DNA of 64,000 nucleotides from Dechloromonas sp. UBA6271 (GTDB lineage: Bacteria > Pseudomonadota > Gammaproteobacteria > Burkholderiales > Rhodocyclaceae). The position numbers and the translations under genes were made by a program. Positions 62,201-64,000 of this stretch are shown in pieces. Within the stretch, counting starts at the first letter, position 1. Each line of letters opens with the position of its first letter. The notes under the pieces were generated by a model, which had not been told where the DNA came from, made no database searches, and saw nothing but the letters and a program-made list of their open reading frames with translations. The stretch lies in NCBI GenBank assembly GCA_002440665.1, contig DJUX01000005.1, positions 1 through 64,000 of the forward strand. The letters are read 5' to 3'.

Positions 62201-63646
62201 CTATTTGAACGGGATGTTCAGCTGCATGTCGAAGCGCACGTCGTTGGTCGAATAGTCGACGTACTGGACCGTCGTCCCGTTCCAATTGTCGCCCTTCTGC
62301 CAGACCTTGGCGTAGCGCGCCCGGGCGCGCAGGTTCTTGAAGAAACCATCCTGCGGGAAGATGTAGATCAGGTCGGTCGCCATTTCATCCCAATCGGCGA
62401 CCGGCAGGCTTGAGTTGCCATCGACATTGCGGTTGGTACGCTGGCCGTAGGTCATATCCAGTGACAGGTTATTCACCCACGAAGAAAAATCGAAGACCGT
62501 GCCGAGAATCCACGTACGTTCCCCGGCCCGCGAGTTTTCGCCGATACGCTGGACCAGGTAGGATGGCCCGATCGAGAAGGGTGAGTAGATCTGGTTGTGG
62601 TCCGAAGTCAGACCAGCCATGGCATAGGGAATCCACCATTTTACCGGCCGCGCTTCAAGATAGATGCCGCCGTAATTGGTGTTGAAACTCGGCCCCGAGC
62701 TCCCGTTAACCCCGCGCATCAGGCTCTGGCCATTCGATTCCTGATACATCCACTGCGCGCCGACCCGGAAATACTTGCTGTCTTCCATGCGGAAGACGTA
62801 GTCGAAATCCGTGTAGACCATGTTCACCATGTTCTGCACGTTGTGATACGACGCCGAAATCATGCTGTCGTTGTTCGGCTTCCAGTTCATGCCGACGTAG
62901 GCCATGCCGTCGCTGTCGCCCTCCCGGCTGGCCGAGGGATAGGTGAAGACATTCCAGCCGCCCTGGTACAGGTTGCGGAATTTGTCGTCGTTGACCTGCT
63001 TGACTCCGGTGACGTAGCCGGCGTAGTAGCGCAGGGAATTGTCAAAGGCGCGGCCCTGGAGGGTCGCCGCCTCGTAGGTGATCCATTGCATGCCGCGGAT
63101 GTCGCGCGGACCGACCATGCTCTGGTCGAGCTTGTTGAAGAAGCGGTAGACGCCATCCATGAACCACTGGTTGCGGATGGTCTGGCGCCCGATGACGAAA
63201 GTATTGTTTTCATAGCGCAGCCGGGCGTTGAGTTCGCCGACGACGCCGTAGCCCGACTGACTGGTGTCCTTGAGGATGAAGTTGAATGGGTATTGCTCCG
63301 GTGACCAGATCGGCTCGACGAAATTGTAGGTCGCGCCAAAGGACAAGAAATTGGCCAGTTCGCCGGTCGTGCCGTACAGCCAGCCGCCGACGCCAGCACC
63401 CGCCTGCTTGAAGGCAAAGGTGTTGGGGGTGATGTTGGGGTCACCGGTCGACGAGCGATTGAAGGACGCGACGCGGAACATGTAGCCAAGGGTCGCATCG
63501 TCCCAGAACGGGGTGCCGGTTTTCTCTGCCTTGTCGTCGGTCGTCGCCGTCTGGGCCGCCACCGTTCCCGCAAAAAGCATCGCGACCAGGGCCGCTCCGC
63601 AGGACTTCCGGAACGGAAGCCCCCCCCTCACTCTCATGTGCCTCAT
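62201..63646 (-). CDS. outer-membrane porin (OprD-like)
   Basis: The protein is 481 aa from ATG 63646 with an AGGAG ribosome-binding site. Signal peptide (GAALVAMLFAGTVAAQ), then alternating amphipathic strands rich in Tyr/Trp/Asn (GQWMYQES, GGIYLEARPVKWW, MDGVYRFF) and a C-terminal strand ending in FDMQLNIPFK. The NARLRYENNTFVIGRQTIRNQW region is typical of the OprD family. It may bring in the substrates of the neighbouring secreted hydrolases. Confidence 0.82.
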   Translation of the reverse strand: MRHMRVRGGLPFRKSCGAALVAMLFAGTVAAQTATTDDKAEKTGTPFWDDATLGYMFRVASFNRSSTGDPNITPNTFAFKQAGAGVGGWLYGTTGELANFLSFGATYNFVEPIWSPEQYPFNFILKDTSQSGYGVVGELNARLRYENNTFVIGRQTIRNQWFMDGVYRFFNKLDQSMVGPRDIRGMQWITYEAATLQGRAFDNSLRYYAGYVTGVKQVNDDKFRNLYQGGWNVFTYPSASREGDSDGMAYVGMNWKPNNDSMISASYHNVQNMVNMVYTDFDYVFRMEDSKYFRVGAQWMYQESNGQSLMRGVNGSSGPSFNTNYGGIYLEARPVKWWIPYAMAGLTSDHNQIYSPFSIGPSYLVQRIGENSRAGERTWILGTVFDFSSWVNNLSLDMTYGQRTNRNVDGNSSLPVADWDEMATDLIYIFPQDGFFKNLRARARYAKVWQKGDNWNGTTVQYVDYSTNDVRFDMQLNIPFK

Positions 63647-63731
63647 GAATCGTCTCCTCTTTGTTGTATGAAGTACCACTAGCCCGCGCTATGCAAAGCA
63701 AATTACACGATACTCCTGACTCTAGAAAAGG

Positions 63732-63766
63732 GGGCTGCGGTCGACACATTTTTTTCGGCATATTTG
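63732..63766 (+). repeat. USS-like element, copy 18
   Basis: GGGC plus the exact core, then ATTTTTTTCGG and CATATTTG. Intergenic, between the porin start and comEC. Confidence 0.75.
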
Positions 63767-63824
63767 CTTTTTTGCAACAGGTGGCGTCGGTGAGATCACC
63801 GATACGGCTGGCATTGGCAGCTTG

Positions 63825-64000
63825 CTACCGGGCCACCTGCCAGTAACGCCGCCGTTCGTCCCGCCATGCCGAAACGTCGACGCCGCCCGCCGCCAGGCGC
63901 AGGCGCAGCGCCCCGTCGCGGTCGCTCCGCCACACGCGGATGCCGCCGGCCTCGTAGCGTTCGAGCACCTCTGCCTTGGGGTGCCCGAAACGGTTGCGGT
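63825..64000 (-). CDS. comEC: ComEC/Rec2 competence channel protein, C-terminal end only
   Basis: The last 57 residues before the TAG at 63825. NRFGHPKAEVLERYEAGGIR and VWRSDRDGALRLRLA match the end of the metallo-beta-lactamase-like domain of ComEC (R-x-R-F-GHP-x-x-E-V-L-x-R, then R-x-D-x-x-GA). ComEC forms the inner-membrane channel for transforming DNA. Most of the gene is outside the window, so identity rests on this segment. Confidence 0.8.
   Translation of the reverse strand, partial: RNRFGHPKAEVLERYEAGGIRVWRSDRDGALRLRLAAGGVDVSAWRDERRRYWQVAR

Overview
This 64 kb window is high-GC chromosomal DNA, densely packed with genes. It comes from a Gram-negative bacterium, most likely a betaproteobacterium of the Rhodocyclales (Dechloromonas/Azonexus/Azospira-like). 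That placement is inferred from gene content and protein character (CreA, YceI plus cytochrome b561, an OprD-like porin, Ppk1/RelA, an ilvB-type acetolactate synthase), not from a marker RNA. I found no tRNA, rRNA or CRISPR array.

Layout. 0-11 kb: housekeeping and repair genes (pssA, a DnaQ/GIY-YIG fusion nuclease, patatin, creA, msrB, tag, tpm), ending in a DUF1778/GNAT toxin-antitoxin pair with a palindromic operator. 11-19 kb: MFS transporter, radical SAM/thioesterase pair, LysR with a divergent DODA-type dioxygenase, cytochrome b561 with two YceI proteins, and a ferric-reductase-like flavoprotein with a b5-like partner. 19-25.6 kb: a minus-strand block of ald, acyl-CoA synthetase, E1 alpha, E1 beta, E2 and an acyl carrier protein. 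25.7-31.7 kb: Lon-like protease, Mut7-C protein, flavin reductase and a PilZ-like protein. 31.8-33.2 kb: a decayed IS3-family element. 33.4-38.3 kb: envelope proteins, a PQQ-type sugar dehydrogenase, then ilvBN behind a Val-rich leader peptide and attenuator. 38.4-47.5 kb: menaquinone genes menB-menC and menE-menF, separated by yqhD and a foreign-looking three-gene module (40.2-43.4 kb: P-loop ATPase, KGGVGR ATPase, HEPN-like protein). 47.6-53.9 kb: ppk1, relA, an EamA transporter and mtfA. 53.9-63.6 kb: six alpha/beta-hydrolase genes, one with two hydrolase domains, ending at an OprD-like porin. The right edge holds the 3' end of comEC, the DNA-uptake channel gene.

The most unusual feature cuts across this layout. 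A roughly 35-nt motif occurs about 18 times, on both strands, inside genes and between them. It has a TGCGGTCGAC core followed by two AT-rich tracts about one helical turn apart. This is the architecture of the Pasteurellaceae DNA uptake signal sequence, whose core shares TGCGGT / GCGGTC. The motif is absent from the IS element and from the 40.2-43.4 kb module, and comEC lies at the window edge. I propose it as a candidate self-recognition DNA uptake sequence outside the two families where such signals are established. The second candidate novelty is the translationally coupled HEPN-like / KGGVGR-ATPase / P-loop ATPase module, a plausible defence or conflict system.
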